A stretch of DNA of 64,000 nt from Miscanthus floridulus (lineage: Eukaryota > Streptophyta > Magnoliopsida > Poales > Poaceae). How positions within the stretch are numbered: position 1 is the stretch's first letter; the number at the start of each line of letters is the position of its first letter. The translations under genes and the position numbers were made by a program. This document shows, in pieces, positions 39,572 through 52,520 of the stretch. The notes beneath the pieces are model-generated. The model searched no databases. It saw only the letters and a program-made list of their open reading frames with translations, and was not told the origin of the DNA. The stretch is taken from positions 37,694,474-37,758,473 of the forward strand of contig NC_089593.1 in NCBI RefSeq assembly GCF_019320115.1, written 5' to 3'.

Positions 39572-40733
39572 CGTAGTTGTTAAGGCGTGGCGTTTTTCTG
39601 GCTCTCGCCACGACGACGCCACGGCTCCGGCGTGTATGGCGTCCGCCATAGCGCCGTGGCGTCCTGTGGCGCCTTTGTGCGCTGTGGCGGGCGCAATAGA
39701 GGGTGAGGGTGAGGGTGAGAGTGAGGCCATGAGGGTACCTGTATAGGCCGAGTGGCCGATTGGAGCCCTCCGAGACCGAGCCCGAGACGCAACCGCAAGC
39801 AGCCCTCCGAGCCGCCGCCGCCGGGACGGTCGCCCTCCGCCCGCCCTTGCCTGGAAATCCGTCCGCTTCGGCCTCCGTCGGCCTCCCCCGCCCTCCGTTG
39901 GCCTCCCCCGCCCTCTGGGGCAAGTTGTGGAGGTGGCGGCGACGCCGGCGAGCTCGCCCCCGGGGCGCGTGATGTCACGGATCCGACGAAGTAGTTGGCA
40001 GAGGAGGGAAGGACGCAAGGGCGTGGAGGAGGGTGGCTGCCTGCGCGCTCGAGGCCGGTGCTGGGAGCGTGGAGGAGGCGCCCGGTGGTGCGGGAGGCGT
40101 AGAGGAGTTGGCCTCTGATGCTCGGCGGTTCTGGGGGCCGCGCCAGCGCGGAGGTGGAGCGAGTGTGTTGCAGCGCGGGCTCGCGACTCTCGTGCGGCGC
40201 GGGGAGGGTAAACTCCACGAGGCGAGCGGCTCTTGCAAAGCGCAAAAGAAAGACACCGGGCAAGGACCTAGGGTTTTGTGGAATAGGGAGCATGGGCCTT
40301 TAGCAGGCCATGGCAAGCAAGGACTTTGGCCTTTTAGTCTAGTAGCGGGCCTTGTACCGGGCTGTGCCGGGCCTCCGTTGAAGAAGATGAGGAAGAGGGA
40401 GAGGAAGAAGAGACCATTTTGGATGATGATGATATAGATGATTTTGGTGAACAACCAATGGATGCTACTGAAGATGGTGGAGAAAACGTGGATGCTTCTA
40501 ACGATCTTGATGAGTTTACATTGCTATTTTGATTTGCTAATATTGTACACTATATCTTTTAAGCTACATTTGCATTACCATTTGTCAATATAATTTCCTA
40601 ATATCCTAGACTATAATGTATGTATTCGCCACGCCGATGTGTGTATGGCGTCGCCACGCCGCGCACTATAGACGCTGTAAAGGTGTGAAGGTGGTGGGTC
40701 GCCGCGCCTTGCCACGCCGCCGTAAAAACTATG
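39572..40733. mobile_element. hAT-type non-autonomous element
   Basis: A perfect 8-bp duplication GAGCTTAC (39564-39571 and 40734-40741) flanks ends CGTAGTTGTTAAGGCGTGG and, inverted, CATAGTTTTTACGGCGGCGTGG. Subterminal GGCG(T/A)GGCG/CGCCACGCC motifs occur in both orientations. The middle (39740-40260) is GC-rich with overlapping frames. At 40378-40531 (plus) a highly acidic tail reads EEDEEEGEEEETILDDDD and ends DLDEFTLLF with a stop, resembling the C-terminus of a transposase or similar protein. No full transposase remains. Confidence 0.85.
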
Positions 40734-40741
40734 GAGCTTAC

Positions 40742-43422
40742 AGAAATATGACTTATTGTATGTGCCATAAAAAACTGGCTCAGCCTAAGCATGCCAAACA
40801 GGCCTTTGGTGGTTTTAATGGGCCTAGGGTATTGTTTCTCATGCATGTCCTTGGACTCGTACTTGTTTGCACTCTAGTTATTGTCAATAGTTTACTAATT
40901 CTCGTGCTGTTAATAATATTGTCTTGTGACAGACCACTTCATCCATAAGCGCTAGACTAGAAATTACTTATAAAGGCCAATAGGCAGTAAAGGGTGCACT
41001 TATTAATGATGATTGGCTAACATATAATTAAGCTAACTAGCTTAGATGTTAATTTCTCCAAAAGATTTGTTAAAAGAGGCTGGGCGCTTACATGAGGTTA
41101 ACGAGTGCAACCTCCATCCACCCCTCGCCCCCAAACACACACATACAAAATCATTATTACATTAATCCTAAGTAAATAAGTTTGTAGAGAAGATTGTCAA
41201 CATTTATGACACCAAATAGGTATACTATGAAGATATGTTCCACGGTCAATTGGTATATTTTTGTATAACCTTTGTTCAATGTGTTAAAGAAGACATTAAG
41301 CGTACACTTAGGTATGATTACTTGGAAAATGGAACCCAGTGTGTCGTTTAGGCCCTGTGCGGCAAATTCTAGGTGACGCAGAAACATGAAAAGGCATCTG
41401 CCATGCAGTCTTTTCACAAGCGCGGGCAGGAGCAATTGCGTGAGTGCAAGGGGAATATGAAACTCCATATAGCTCCTAGAATCCGCGCGCTCACGGCCAT
41501 CCTGCCTACTGTTTAGGTACGGCTTTCCAATCATTGAGCATGTGGGAGCAAGAAAACAAAGCACGAGGGGATATGTTGCTGGGTGGTGGATAGGGATTGC
41601 AAGTTTATAACCTGAGCCCCTCATGTGCTTGCGTTGCGCCGCCGCTGTCATTTCCTCCTTGCATCACCGCCGGAGAGGGAAGTGAGCTCGATCTCTTCTG
41701 TCTCCACATCACGTGTGGCCTCCTCTCCACCCCTCCCTTCTCGTGTCGCCACTGGAGCAGCCTTGGTCCTCTACCTGCCAAACTGCCAACCGACATGGAC
41801 GTGCGACCTCTGTCTGCCTGCCAGCAGGATCCCCCTGCCTCTGTCAACTCCTCGGCTTGTCATCCTCCCAGACCCCGTGCTTCTCAGCTCAGACCCCAGG
41901 CTCATGTTACTGCCGCACTTATCTGCAAGTGCTGTATGCAAGTCTGAATGATTGAAATCAAATTGCCCCTGATGTCTGAATGTTTTCTATCTTCCTGTGG
42001 AATTGAATCTGGGCATTGATGTGTTGCATTTTTTTTGTTAGTTTCTGATTAGTGGGTGTGTCACTTGTGTGCTAGTACCTAGTAGCGCCTTTTATTGTTA
42101 TGAACCTTTGCATTCTTTCAGCCCTGAATCTGCAACTCATGACAACTGTACATGCTTTGAGCCTGGGTCGTCGATTTCAAAATGAACAATGAGTATGAAC
42201 CTGTTAATGTGAGCAGAGCAATCCTACTAATGCTCTCAACATTTAGACTTCTGTCCTTTACATTAATTTCAGAATTAAGTCTGAACCTGATAATGATTTT
42301 TTTTTTTAAAAAATGCACAAACGCTCATTCACGTTTAATCTGTGTTTGATGCCTTTTGGAACTTAGTTTTTCAGGGAACATTCATCATATTACACATATT
42401 TATTTCTTTTGTGTCGTCGTAGATATTTGGGGTTACAACTAAGGTAGCTTATGTTGAAAAGAACAGCATTATTTCATTCTTTTTTTGACATCATATAGTT
42501 GTATCGTTTTTTATTCTTATAACTCAAGGACCAGAGAATGGTGCATGACTGCATATTGTTAGGGTTGGCTGCAAGTAAATTTGTTGTCATTTTCTTTATT
42601 ATTCTCCAATCTTTCATGCAAATTAATGATTTCAATGTATGGAGTCTGCTCCAAGTCAGTGAAAAAAGTATTTTGATGCTCCTTCCATTTTGATACTCTT
42701 TGGCAATGAGGCTGAACTTATGCACTTCAGATTTACTCACCTAAGTCCTCTTAAAAAACATTTACACACCTAGATTATCAAAACTGTCGGAACTGGGAAG
42801 TAATGGTTGCATTGCATCTGCAATGTTTTTTTGCCCCTTGCATGACTAAAATTACAATCAAGGTGGTGCCTTCTTCAGTGTCATGGTGATGTAGAGATAG
42901 GAGATGATGGCAATGGCGATGCTGCTTGTGTTCTACTAGGTTCTTTCGGCAGTCGTTCATCTTTTTATATCCTCTGCAACTCTCGTTATCATTGGGTCTG
43001 GTCTAGTTATAAAACTTAGTTGGTCTATGCGTTCAAGACTTCAAGTACTAATGTTGTTGGAACACTTACTTAACTCCATATATCGAGTATCAGATTTGTC
43101 TGGTTGTTTTGGAGAACTAGGACAACGTGATAATGACAATAGAAGGCAGATCTATGTCGCACTGAATGGCTATGTATGCTATTTCTGTAGCTGATTGAAA
43201 TGTCGAAGATATCTGTGGCAATCAGATGCACATTAGTGGTTGTAAGAAGGGTGTATCGCACCGATTCACTAAACACAAGCTAGTACAATGGTATTAAAAA
43301 TTCTTGAGTTCAGGATCACATTAGACAGGCAGCCATACCAAATGTGACTTGAAACTGCTGCTTTTCAGTGCTCCAGTTTCATAACATGACGATAGAACTT
43401 TGGATCAGTCTCATACGCCGCG
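40742..43422. other. Intergenic, no gene seen
   Basis: Mixed AT-rich sequence with one GC-richer patch (about 41600-41930) containing overlapping short frames on both strands but no recognisable domain. I also see no MITE with clear ends. No annotation is supported. Confidence 0.5.
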
Positions 43423-46322
43423 TGTAACACCCTGTGTTAAGCATTGCATTTGGCACTTGCATTTTATGAGCATAAGCATCATCCAAGCATTTATGAGCAT
43501 GAGCATATGAAATCTCATCTTATTTTTACATATTATCACATGTGATGTTGATTATATACATGTATATGCTTGTGATCATGCATTACATTTGGCATTTGCA
43601 TTTCATGAGCACAAGCATCATCCAAGCATTCATGAGCATGAGCATATGAAATCTCGTCTTATTTTTACATATTATCACATGTGATGTTGATTATATACAT
43701 GTAAATGCTTGTGGTCATGTGTGACCAATGCAAGAGATGGTTGTGAGGTAAAAAAAAACACCTTAGACACATCTAGGATGGAAAATGGAACAATGTTTGT
43801 ATTCATGACATGGATCAATTTTGCTTCTAAGTACTAGTTTACTCAAAACTTTATTTTTGAGGATACTACTTTGACTAGACTTGAACTATAGCATGGAGTG
43901 TTTGCATGGCAGTGCACCCTTAATAAAAGTTGTAGCTCTTGACATGGGTAACAAACTTTATTTAAGGGTCATGAGCTAATTCAGTGTCTAACGTGGTCAA
44001 ATAGGGCCCACAAGAAGCCATAGTATGCTGTTTTCAGGACTTAGAAATTTTGTTAAGTCAAAAAGCTGTTTACAGTTTCAAAGTAGCCCACTTTGGAGCT
44101 TTCTAAATTTAAAACCATGGCGAATTTGACAAAACTTTCTAAAGCAAAGTTGTAGATCTCGTGTAGCTCTACATTTTATATCAATGAAGTTTTCACAAAC
44201 TCGCCATGGATTAGGAGGTAATTAGGCGCAAAGTTGCTCCGTCAGTCGGTCTGATGGCCGGTTTGAACCGGCCACCGCGCGCGTCGTCGTGGCCGACCAC
44301 GCTAGGGTTCGCCCGCCGCGTGGCGCCGTGCGCTTGCCGTTGCCCATGTGTCGCCGTGTCAAGAGGGAGAGTGACCCAGCTGCTCCTCATTCACACTCAC
44401 TCGCGCCCTCACTCTCTTCCTCTCGCTCACACTGCTAGAGCGTACCACCGCACCTGCCGTTGCCACCGCGTGCCTCTGCCGTGCTTGCACGTCGTCCACG
44501 CCGCACTACCAACCAATCCATCTCACCCATAGCTTTGCCACCATCTCCTCTACCTCCTTGACCCGCCATTGTAGTCGTTCGAGTCTAGGTGAGGCCACAT
44601 TGCATGTCGCCGTCTCCGCCATGGCCGCGGTGTGCCATCGAGCTCGAGCTCGCCCGTGGCCAGTCATCTCCACTGCTCCTCCTACCTTCCTCTCATTTGG
44701 TCTGTCGTCGCCATAGGGTCTAGATGCTAAGGTCGAAGTCGATTTAACCGCTACCGCCGTCATCACACAGGAACGCATGACCGCGCCGTGCGCGTCCGCC
44801 ATGGCCGCGAGCACGAGCTCACCGCGGCCAACCCCAACCGATCACCCTTAGCTCCCTCTAGTGACCTTTACCGTGTCACCTAGAGCTTTAGCACTTTCCC
44901 CAAAGACGAAGACCTGCCTTCGATCGTTGTCTCGTCGGAACAGCGACGCCACCGTCGTGCTCTGTGCGTCGCTGCACCGTCATGCACGTGGCTAGAGCAC
45001 ACCATCGCTTCACTGTGCCCTAGACCTAACCCTAGAGGTCTGCTAGGACTCCCTGATGCTGTAGCGTTGCTTGCCTAGTCGTGTCGTTGCCGGAGACGAC
45101 GGTCCCGCCGCCGAGCACCTCCGTCGTGCCACCATTGCCACCGACGAGGTAGCTTCGGTGATCCGCCGGGCCAACCAAGCATACTAGTCGATGCGCGAGG
45201 GTGTGGGGACCACAACGCCGGTGACCTCGCCGTCAGCGAGTTTGTCGTCGGTCAACCGCGTGCTATGCTCTGTGTGTCTGTTGGGTGGGGTCGATTTGAC
45301 TGCGGGACCCGCGCGTCAGTCACTATGGGTGCACTGGACCGGGTGTACGTAGCGTATTTAGGGTTTTTGAATTTTTTCTTTATTTATATTCACATATTTG
45401 TAGCAAACTTGCAAAAATCATATCTAGAGCTAGGAGTGTCCAAATTGAGTGAACTAAATTTTGTTAGATTCATCATGAAGTGTACTATTTTATAAAAATA
45501 TGAAACATATTGTTTGGGATATTTTCTAGGGGAATTAAATCAAGCTAGATAAGTGCTTTTAAATTAGTTTCTATCTTGTAAAATGCATAACTTGAGCTAG
45601 AGAGATGCAAAAATTGCGATTCCAATTTTTTTGGTCTTGTGTTGACGTGATCTAGCTAGGAAAAATACTAAACCTACATGAGGCACACTTGAAATATGGT
45701 TTTATTATTTAACCTTGATTAATTGCTAGTTTCTGGTGAAATTAATTAGGGTAAAAATACATAACTTGTGATCATGAAAATTTTTACACAGTATTCTTGT
45801 GCTAGGATAAAAGTAAGAAAAATATGAAATATGTTATTTGACACTTTTAACTAGGCTAGACTATTTTTGCTAAAATAGGCCTATGCAACTGGTCATTTTT
45901 GTAGAGGCCGCTATACTTATCCAAATGGTATGAAATTTGTACAGTAGACTATTGGAGTTATATATAAGCTACTGTAATTTTCTCAGGATTTATTGTGAAC
46001 TCAGAATATTTATTCTTTAAATCACCTTAGTATATAAGGAAATTAATAAATGCATGTAAATAAGTTATTGAGGCTTAACCATGGTATTTTCTATGGTGCT
46101 TTTGATGTATATGATCTATTGATATTAGTAATTGTGCTTAAAATTAATTGGTTATAGGTAGCTAGTTAATTATTGCTCTATAATTCAACTAGAGGGCTAC
46201 ATATGTAGTTTCTGTTGTGGTGACGATTTCGTGGTGATAATGATGTCTTCTGTGAAACTTGTTAATAACAAAGTTGTAGATAACTTATTCATATATATTG
46301 TCCTAAAATTTTACAGTTATAG
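43423..46322 (+). mobile_element. LTR fragment of a Tekay-like chromovirus, plus orientation
   Basis: It starts TGTAACACCCTGTGTTAAGCA and follows the LTR at 46323-51155 (minus) for its first 2.9 kb: the TTTGGCACTTGCATTT start, a GC-rich segment at about 44246-45350, then the long AT-rich stretch with CTTGTTAATAACAAAGTTGT. It is cut at 46322 by the end of the opposite LTR. About 140 bp near the start are duplicated in tandem (43445-43583 and 43584-43722), unlike the minus copy. Its internal region and other LTR are absent. Confidence 0.8.
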
Positions 46323-49300
46323 TGTGGCAGAACCGACTAATTTATAAGAGCACAAGTATAACAGCAACCACCGCAGCGATCGCACTGTTATACTTGAGCC
46401 CATATAAACCCGGTAGTCCATCGAGTATCACGAAGGATCTTGAATAATCCAACAGTTCACCAAGATTATACATGATTCAGCATACAAGTCACATATTACA
46501 TAAGTTCACCATAGTTCAACATACATTGGAGTACGAAAAGAGTTATTACAATACCAAGTTCAAATACAGTAGTAGCGGAAGCAAAGATAATTTTTAAACT
46601 AACATCTCACACCATTGCTCAAATACTTGTCAGTTTATGATCACATTCCACAGAAGCATCATAGATTAGATATATAGAAGTGTCTTGTCCATGGCCTACT
46701 TCTTATCCACAGCGGGACAAAAGCAGTTCTTACAATATCCATGATAGACCATGTTATCTGCAACAAGTGGGAAATAAACTCTGAGTACAAGAAGGTACTT
46801 AGCTAAATTTATCCGTCATAAACCAAAAATAAAGTGACTTCAAAGATCATACAAGGCTTTATAAGTGGAGCTAGCTTGACAACATTTTGCATAAAAAGCC
46901 ACCAGTTGAGCTATACATTTTATAATTCAGTTCCAAGTTGATTGTAGCTATTCATCTCTATATTAGCATCTAATCTGTGCCAAACATGTGATGTATGATT
47001 ATGTAGCATAACAATAATAACCATAGCCGGTGTAACATTTCCATGTTCATCATAACCATCAAATTCCATAGTTCAATTATTACGATGTTGGGACTAGTCG
47101 AGTTTCTCACTATTCGAGAGAGAACGATTCGAATCGGTTGCAACCAAGTGGGCAGTTATTCCTAACACAAACCCACACTTCCTCCGTTAGGGTCGCGTCG
47201 GGTCACCTTTGGTCATGCATATTTCGCGGGTTCAATCAGCGCCGCAACCTCAGGGACACTATCGGATGCCAGGTCGATCAGAACTCTAACCTGCCCTTGG
47301 CCTCACACCGGCTCCTCGCATATCCTTACTACCTCCAGTGTGCACACTCTAACAGAACGAGGCCCGGCCTAAGTTGAGCTAGTCGGCTTCGCGCTTAGAA
47401 CGAGTTATCCAGCCACCTAAGTGAGAGGCATGCGTTCAATCTTGACAGAAGCTTCAACAACGACATGGTCCTTAATCGACACAGGTGGAATCACATGAGT
47501 CAACCTACACATAGACCCTGTCCGTCCTCCAGTTACATTATCCTATGGTTCTTTTTCTACGATAGCAAATATAGCCAACCATGCTCTGGTATCCACCTAT
47601 ATCTTGCAGGTGACAAGAAATCAACCGATTTCTACCGGTCTAAGCATATATTCGATCCTGGACCTATACAGGGTTAAAGATATATTTCTAGACAAGAAAG
47701 TTATATGCTTCAAGTGTTTTCAATCAACTCCTATAACTTAATGCATCAAACATAAAGGACACAAGTGATATTTATAAAAAACATAGGAGGCTTAGAATGC
47801 TTCGGGGCTTGCTTTTTAGAAAAGAGGTGGGCTTATGATCCGGGCACTCCGGTAACTCTTCTAGGACCTGCTCTTCACCTTCTAGAGCTCCTTGCTGCGG
47901 TGCCTCCTAGTCCTCTTGGTCCACAGCCTCGAATTTTAATAGCGTGATTCCTTCCGACGATCTTATATGCATGAGCGCAAAATAAGATACAATAATGCAT
48001 AGGCAGAGATATGAATGATATGGTACGATGCATAAACATAAATTTCCTTAACAACAAGGTACTAAGGTGATAGCAAGATTAATTGTATTTTATTGAGTAG
48101 GTGCATATCTCTTCTTTAGTAACTAATCAAACATCCATTTAAAGTATTTTTTAGACTGTAAGACAACAACCACTTGTTTTGATATTGACGACAGTTTTAC
48201 ATATTCAAATAATATGATCTTGGACTATTTGGAAAACTTATAAAATTATCTATAACTTTCATATAATCATCATAAGTTGATTTAGTAGTTAGCCAGGTCA
48301 AACAATTCAATCATTCAGATCTGTCTAGAGAATAAGCAACTCTGGTAGCAGACTTGTAGAAGCTATAACTCTCAAACCCTTTAGCCTATAACTATGAAAT
48401 TTTAGGACAATACAGATGAGTAAGTTATTTACAACTTTATTATCAACAACTTTCATAGAAGAGATCATTATCATCATGAAATTGTTACCACAATAGAAAC
48501 TACACATGCAGCCATCTAGCTTAATTATAAAGCAATAATTTACTAGCTGCCTATAACCAAGTAACTTTGAGCATAACTACCAATACCAAAAGACCCTTTG
48601 AGCATAACTACCAATACCAAAAGACCATACGCATTACATGCACTATAGAAAACATCATGGTTAAGCCCAATAACTTATTTACATGCATTTATTAATTTCC
48701 TTATATAATAAGGTGATTTAAAGGGTAAATATTTCTAGTGCTCAATAAATTTTGAGAAAATTACAATAGCCTACACATGACCCCAATAGTCTATTATACA
48801 AATTTTATTTCATTTGGATAAGTATAGTCACCTCTACACAAATGACAGGTTGTATAGGCTTATTTTAGCAAAAATAGTTTAGCCTAGTGAAAAGTGTCAA
48901 CCAACAGATTTCATATTTTTTATACTTTTCTTTCAGCACAAGAACATTGTGTAAAAATTTGCATGATCATAATTTATGTATATCTACCCCAGTTAATTTC
49001 ACCAGAAACTAGCAATTATTCTAGGATAAATAGTAAGACCATATTTCAAGTATGCCAACTGTAGGTTTAGTATTTTTTTCTAGCTAGAGCATGTCAAAAC
49101 AAGATCAACAAAATTGGAATCACATTTTAGCATTTCTCTAGCTCAAGTTATGCATTTTACAAGATAGAAACTAATTTAAAAGCACTTATCTAACTTGATT
49201 TAATCCCCTAGAACAATACTCCAAACAATAGGTTTCATATTTTTATCAAATAATACACTTCATGATGAATCCAACAAAATTATGTTCACTCAATTTGGAC

Positions 49301-51155
49301 ATTCCTAGCTGTAGTTATGAATTTATGAAGTTTACAACAAAATCTAGAAAAATAAATAAAGAAAAAATTCAAAACCCTAACTGACAGCTGGGCCCTGCGG
49401 GTCAACGGGCCCATGCGTCAGCGAGACGTAGCAGGGCACGGCGGTTGACTGGCCACATCTCATCAACGGCGAGCTCATCGGTGGCAAGGTCACCAGCGTC
49501 GTGTTCCCCATTCTCTCGCGCATCTACTGGTATGCTCGGTTGGCCCGACGGATCATCGGAGCTACCTCGCCGGTGACCATGGCGGCACGACAGAGGTGAT
49601 CGGCGACGCATCGGCCGACTCCGGCCACGATGGGCCAGGGCGAGCTTGGCTATGGCTTCATGGTGACCTAGCGGACCTAGCGGGCGTGGATTAGGGTTAG
49701 TAGCGGCGTCGGAGGGGCACGATCGCGTGCATGGCGGCATGATGGCGCGAGCACGACCATGGTGAGGTCACTGTTTTGATGAAATGGCGGTCGGTGATGG
49801 GTGTACGTCATCTGATAAGTTGCTGGGGTTCACGACGGTGCTAAAACACGCGTTAGAGGGGGATGACAGGGACTGGTTAGGGATGGCTGTTGCGAGCTCA
49901 TGCTCGTGGCCATGGCGGACACGCATGGCGTAGACGTGCGTTCCCACACCGACGTAGCGGTAGCGGTTAAGCGGGTGGTGGCTCTAGCTTCTAGGACGTA
50001 CGACGAAGATGAGCCAAATGAGAGGAAGGTAGGGGGAGCAGTGGAGATGGCTAATCACAGGCGAGCTTGGAGCTTGGCGGCGCACTGTGGCCATGGCGTC
50101 GACGGCGACGCGCAATGTGGCCTCACCTGTGCTTGTCTAGTGGCGCTAGCTGCTCGAGGAGGTGAAGTAGATCATGACGGAGTTACGTGCGAGGTGGATT
50201 GGGTGACGGTGCGGCAGTGGCGGTGTGGTTGGCCGGCGATGATGTGACGGCAGCGGTGCTGCGCTTTGCTCTGCTATGGAGCCGCACTCGAGCGAGATGG
50301 AGAGGGCGAGAATGAAAGTGAGGGCTTGAGGGCGTGGGTGGCCAAGCGCTCGCCTTTGTGGCACGGTAGAGCGGGCCAGCGCCGATGTACGGCTGCCACA
50401 TGGGGCGCGCGGCCTGCGTTGGTCGGCCACGATGTCGCACGCGGCGCCTAGTTCAGAACGGCCATGAGGCCAACTGATAGCGAGTTCAAGCACTTGGTAC
50501 TCCTAATCTGTGGCGATTTAGCAAAAGCATCATTACTAAGAATTGTAGAGCTATAGAAGATCTACAAGTTTGCTTGAATGATCTTGGTCTAATTCGAGCT
50601 GGTTTTCAAATTACAAGGCTCCAAAGTGGGTCACTTGAAACTGTAAATAGTTTTTTGACTTAGCAAAATTTATTAGTCCTGAAAACAACATTTGATTGCT
50701 ACTTTGGAGCTGTTTTTGACTATGTTAGGCCCTGAATTAGCATATGACTCTTAAATAAAGTTTGTTACCCATGTCAAGAGCTACAACTCTTATTAAGGAT
50801 GCACTGCCATGCAAACACTGTATGCTATAGTTCAACTCTAGTCAAAGTAGTATCATGAAAATGAAAGTTTTGAGTAAACTTGGACTTAGAAGCAAAATTG
50901 TCCCATGTCATGAATACAAACATTGTTCCATTTTACATCCTAGACCTGTCTAAGGTGGTTTTTAGACCTCACAACCATCTCTTGTAGTGGTCACACATGA
51001 TCACAAGCATATGTAGTTATATGATCAACATCACATGTGATATAGACAAGGTGAATGAAATGAAACTCATATGCTTATGCTCATGAATGCTTGGATGATG
51101 CTTGTGCTCATGAAATGCAAGTGCCAAATGCAATGCTTAACACTAGGGTGTTACA
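46323..51155 (-). repeat. 3' LTR of the Tekay-like element (about 4.8 kb)
   Basis: On minus it begins TGTAACACCCTAGTGTTAAGC directly after the polypurine tract and ends TTCTGCCACA at 46323. The last part has a typical LTR tail (TTTGCTTCCGCTACTACTG, TGTAATAACTCTTTT). A GC-rich segment of about 1.1 kb (49380-50460) is conserved with the plus LTR fragment. The 3' half (46323-about 48365) has no counterpart in that fragment. Confidence 0.78.
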
Positions 51156-52520
51156 GCCCCTCCCCCTTATAGAAATCTCATTTCGAGATTTGAATGACCT
51201 ACCATTCTTCATAAAAGGTGGGGTAAACTTCACGTAGGTAATCCTCTCATTCCCATGTAGCATCTTGTTCACTGTGGTTATTCCACATCACCTTGTAGAA
51301 CTTGATGACCTTGCTCCGGGTTACTCCATTTCTTCCAAAACTCGTATTGGTTTCTCTTCATAAGTTAAGTCGGATTGGAGCTTAGTATTGGTGGGTTCAA
51401 TGTATTCATCAGGTATGCGAAGACATTTTCTTAGCTGAGAAACATGGAAGACATTGAAAATTTCACTCATTTCTAGGGGAAGTTGCAACTTGTAGGTTAC
51501 CTTTTCCTTCCGTTCAATAATCCAGTACGGTCCTACATATCTGGGTGCAAGCTTCCTCTTTACTCCAAACCTCTGCACACCCTTCATGGGTGAAACTTTT
51601 AAATACACATAATCTCCCACTTCAAAGGTTAGTGGTCTTCTTCTTTTATCAACATAACTCTTTTGTCATGCTTGGGCTGCTTCCATATGGCCTTGTATAA
51701 TTCGAACCTGTTGTTTGGCTTCCCTGACAAAATCAATGCCGTAGTACCTCCTTTCTCCGGGTTCAACCCAGTTCAAGGGGGTCCTATATTTTCGGCCATA
51801 AAGTGCTTCAAAAGGAGCCATATTGATACTCTCTTGATAACTATTATTGTAAGAGAATTCCGCAAAAGGTAGCCACTTCTCCCATGATCCTTTAGAGGAT
51901 ATAACACATGCTCTCAACATGTCTTCTAAGATTTGATTCATGCGTTCTGTCTGCCCAGAGGTCTACGGATGGTACGCTGAACTTCTGATCAGTTTACTTC
52001 CCAAAGCCTTATGCAAATGTTCCCAAAAGCGAGCTATAAACTGTGGTCCTTGATCTGAGATTATGGTCCTTGGTACCCCATGTAACCTCATGATCTAAGA
52101 AACATATAGCTCGGCATATTTCGCAATGTTATACTGTGTGTTGACCGGTACAAAATGTGCTGACTTGGTAAGGCGATCCATAATGACCCATATCGAGTCA
52201 TAACCTTGCTGTGTATGCGGGAGGCTTGTAATAAAGTCCATACTTATTTCCTCCCATTTCTAGCCTGGAATGGACAAAGGTTGGAGCAATCCAGCAGGTT
52301 TCAGATGATCTGCTTTGACCCTACTGCAAGTATCGCATCTAGCAACATAGGCGGTGATTTCCTTCTTCATCTTGGTCCATGAAAAATGGGTTTTCAAATC
52401 TTGATACATTTTGCTACTACCCAGATAGATAGATAACTTGGATGAATGAGCTTCATCTAAGATTTGATTTCTAAGTTCACGGTCCTTCGGTACCACTAGT
52501 TGGTCCTTAAACCATAGCAT
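51156..52520 (-). pseudogene. Integrase and chromodomain of the Tekay-like element
   Basis: In minus order: ARCDTCSRVKADHLKPAGLL (zinc-binding end), MDFITSLPHTQQGYDSIWVI, IISDQGPQFIARFWE, QTERMNQILEDMLRAC (D, D, E core), then GDYVYLKVSPMKGVQRF. A chromodomain follows (VIKFYKVMWNNHSEQDATWE, then YLREVYP), which would bind methylated histone H3 and guide insertion into heterochromatin. In-frame stops include one inside the chromodomain at about 51250 and others before 52260 and near 51960. Confidence 0.88.

Noticed and set aside
39752..40437. Several 60-237 residue frames on both strands around 40 kb
   Set aside because: They lie inside an hAT-type element with terminal repeats and target duplication. 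Only the acidic tail at 40378-40531 looks like real former coding sequence.
41157..41955. Frames of 80-164 residues on both strands
   Set aside because: No recognisable domain, no splice or promoter signals, and mutually overlapping on opposite strands.
44254..44814. Short GC-rich frames in the LTR region
   Set aside because: Located in an LTR of a Tekay-like element, with no start context or domain.
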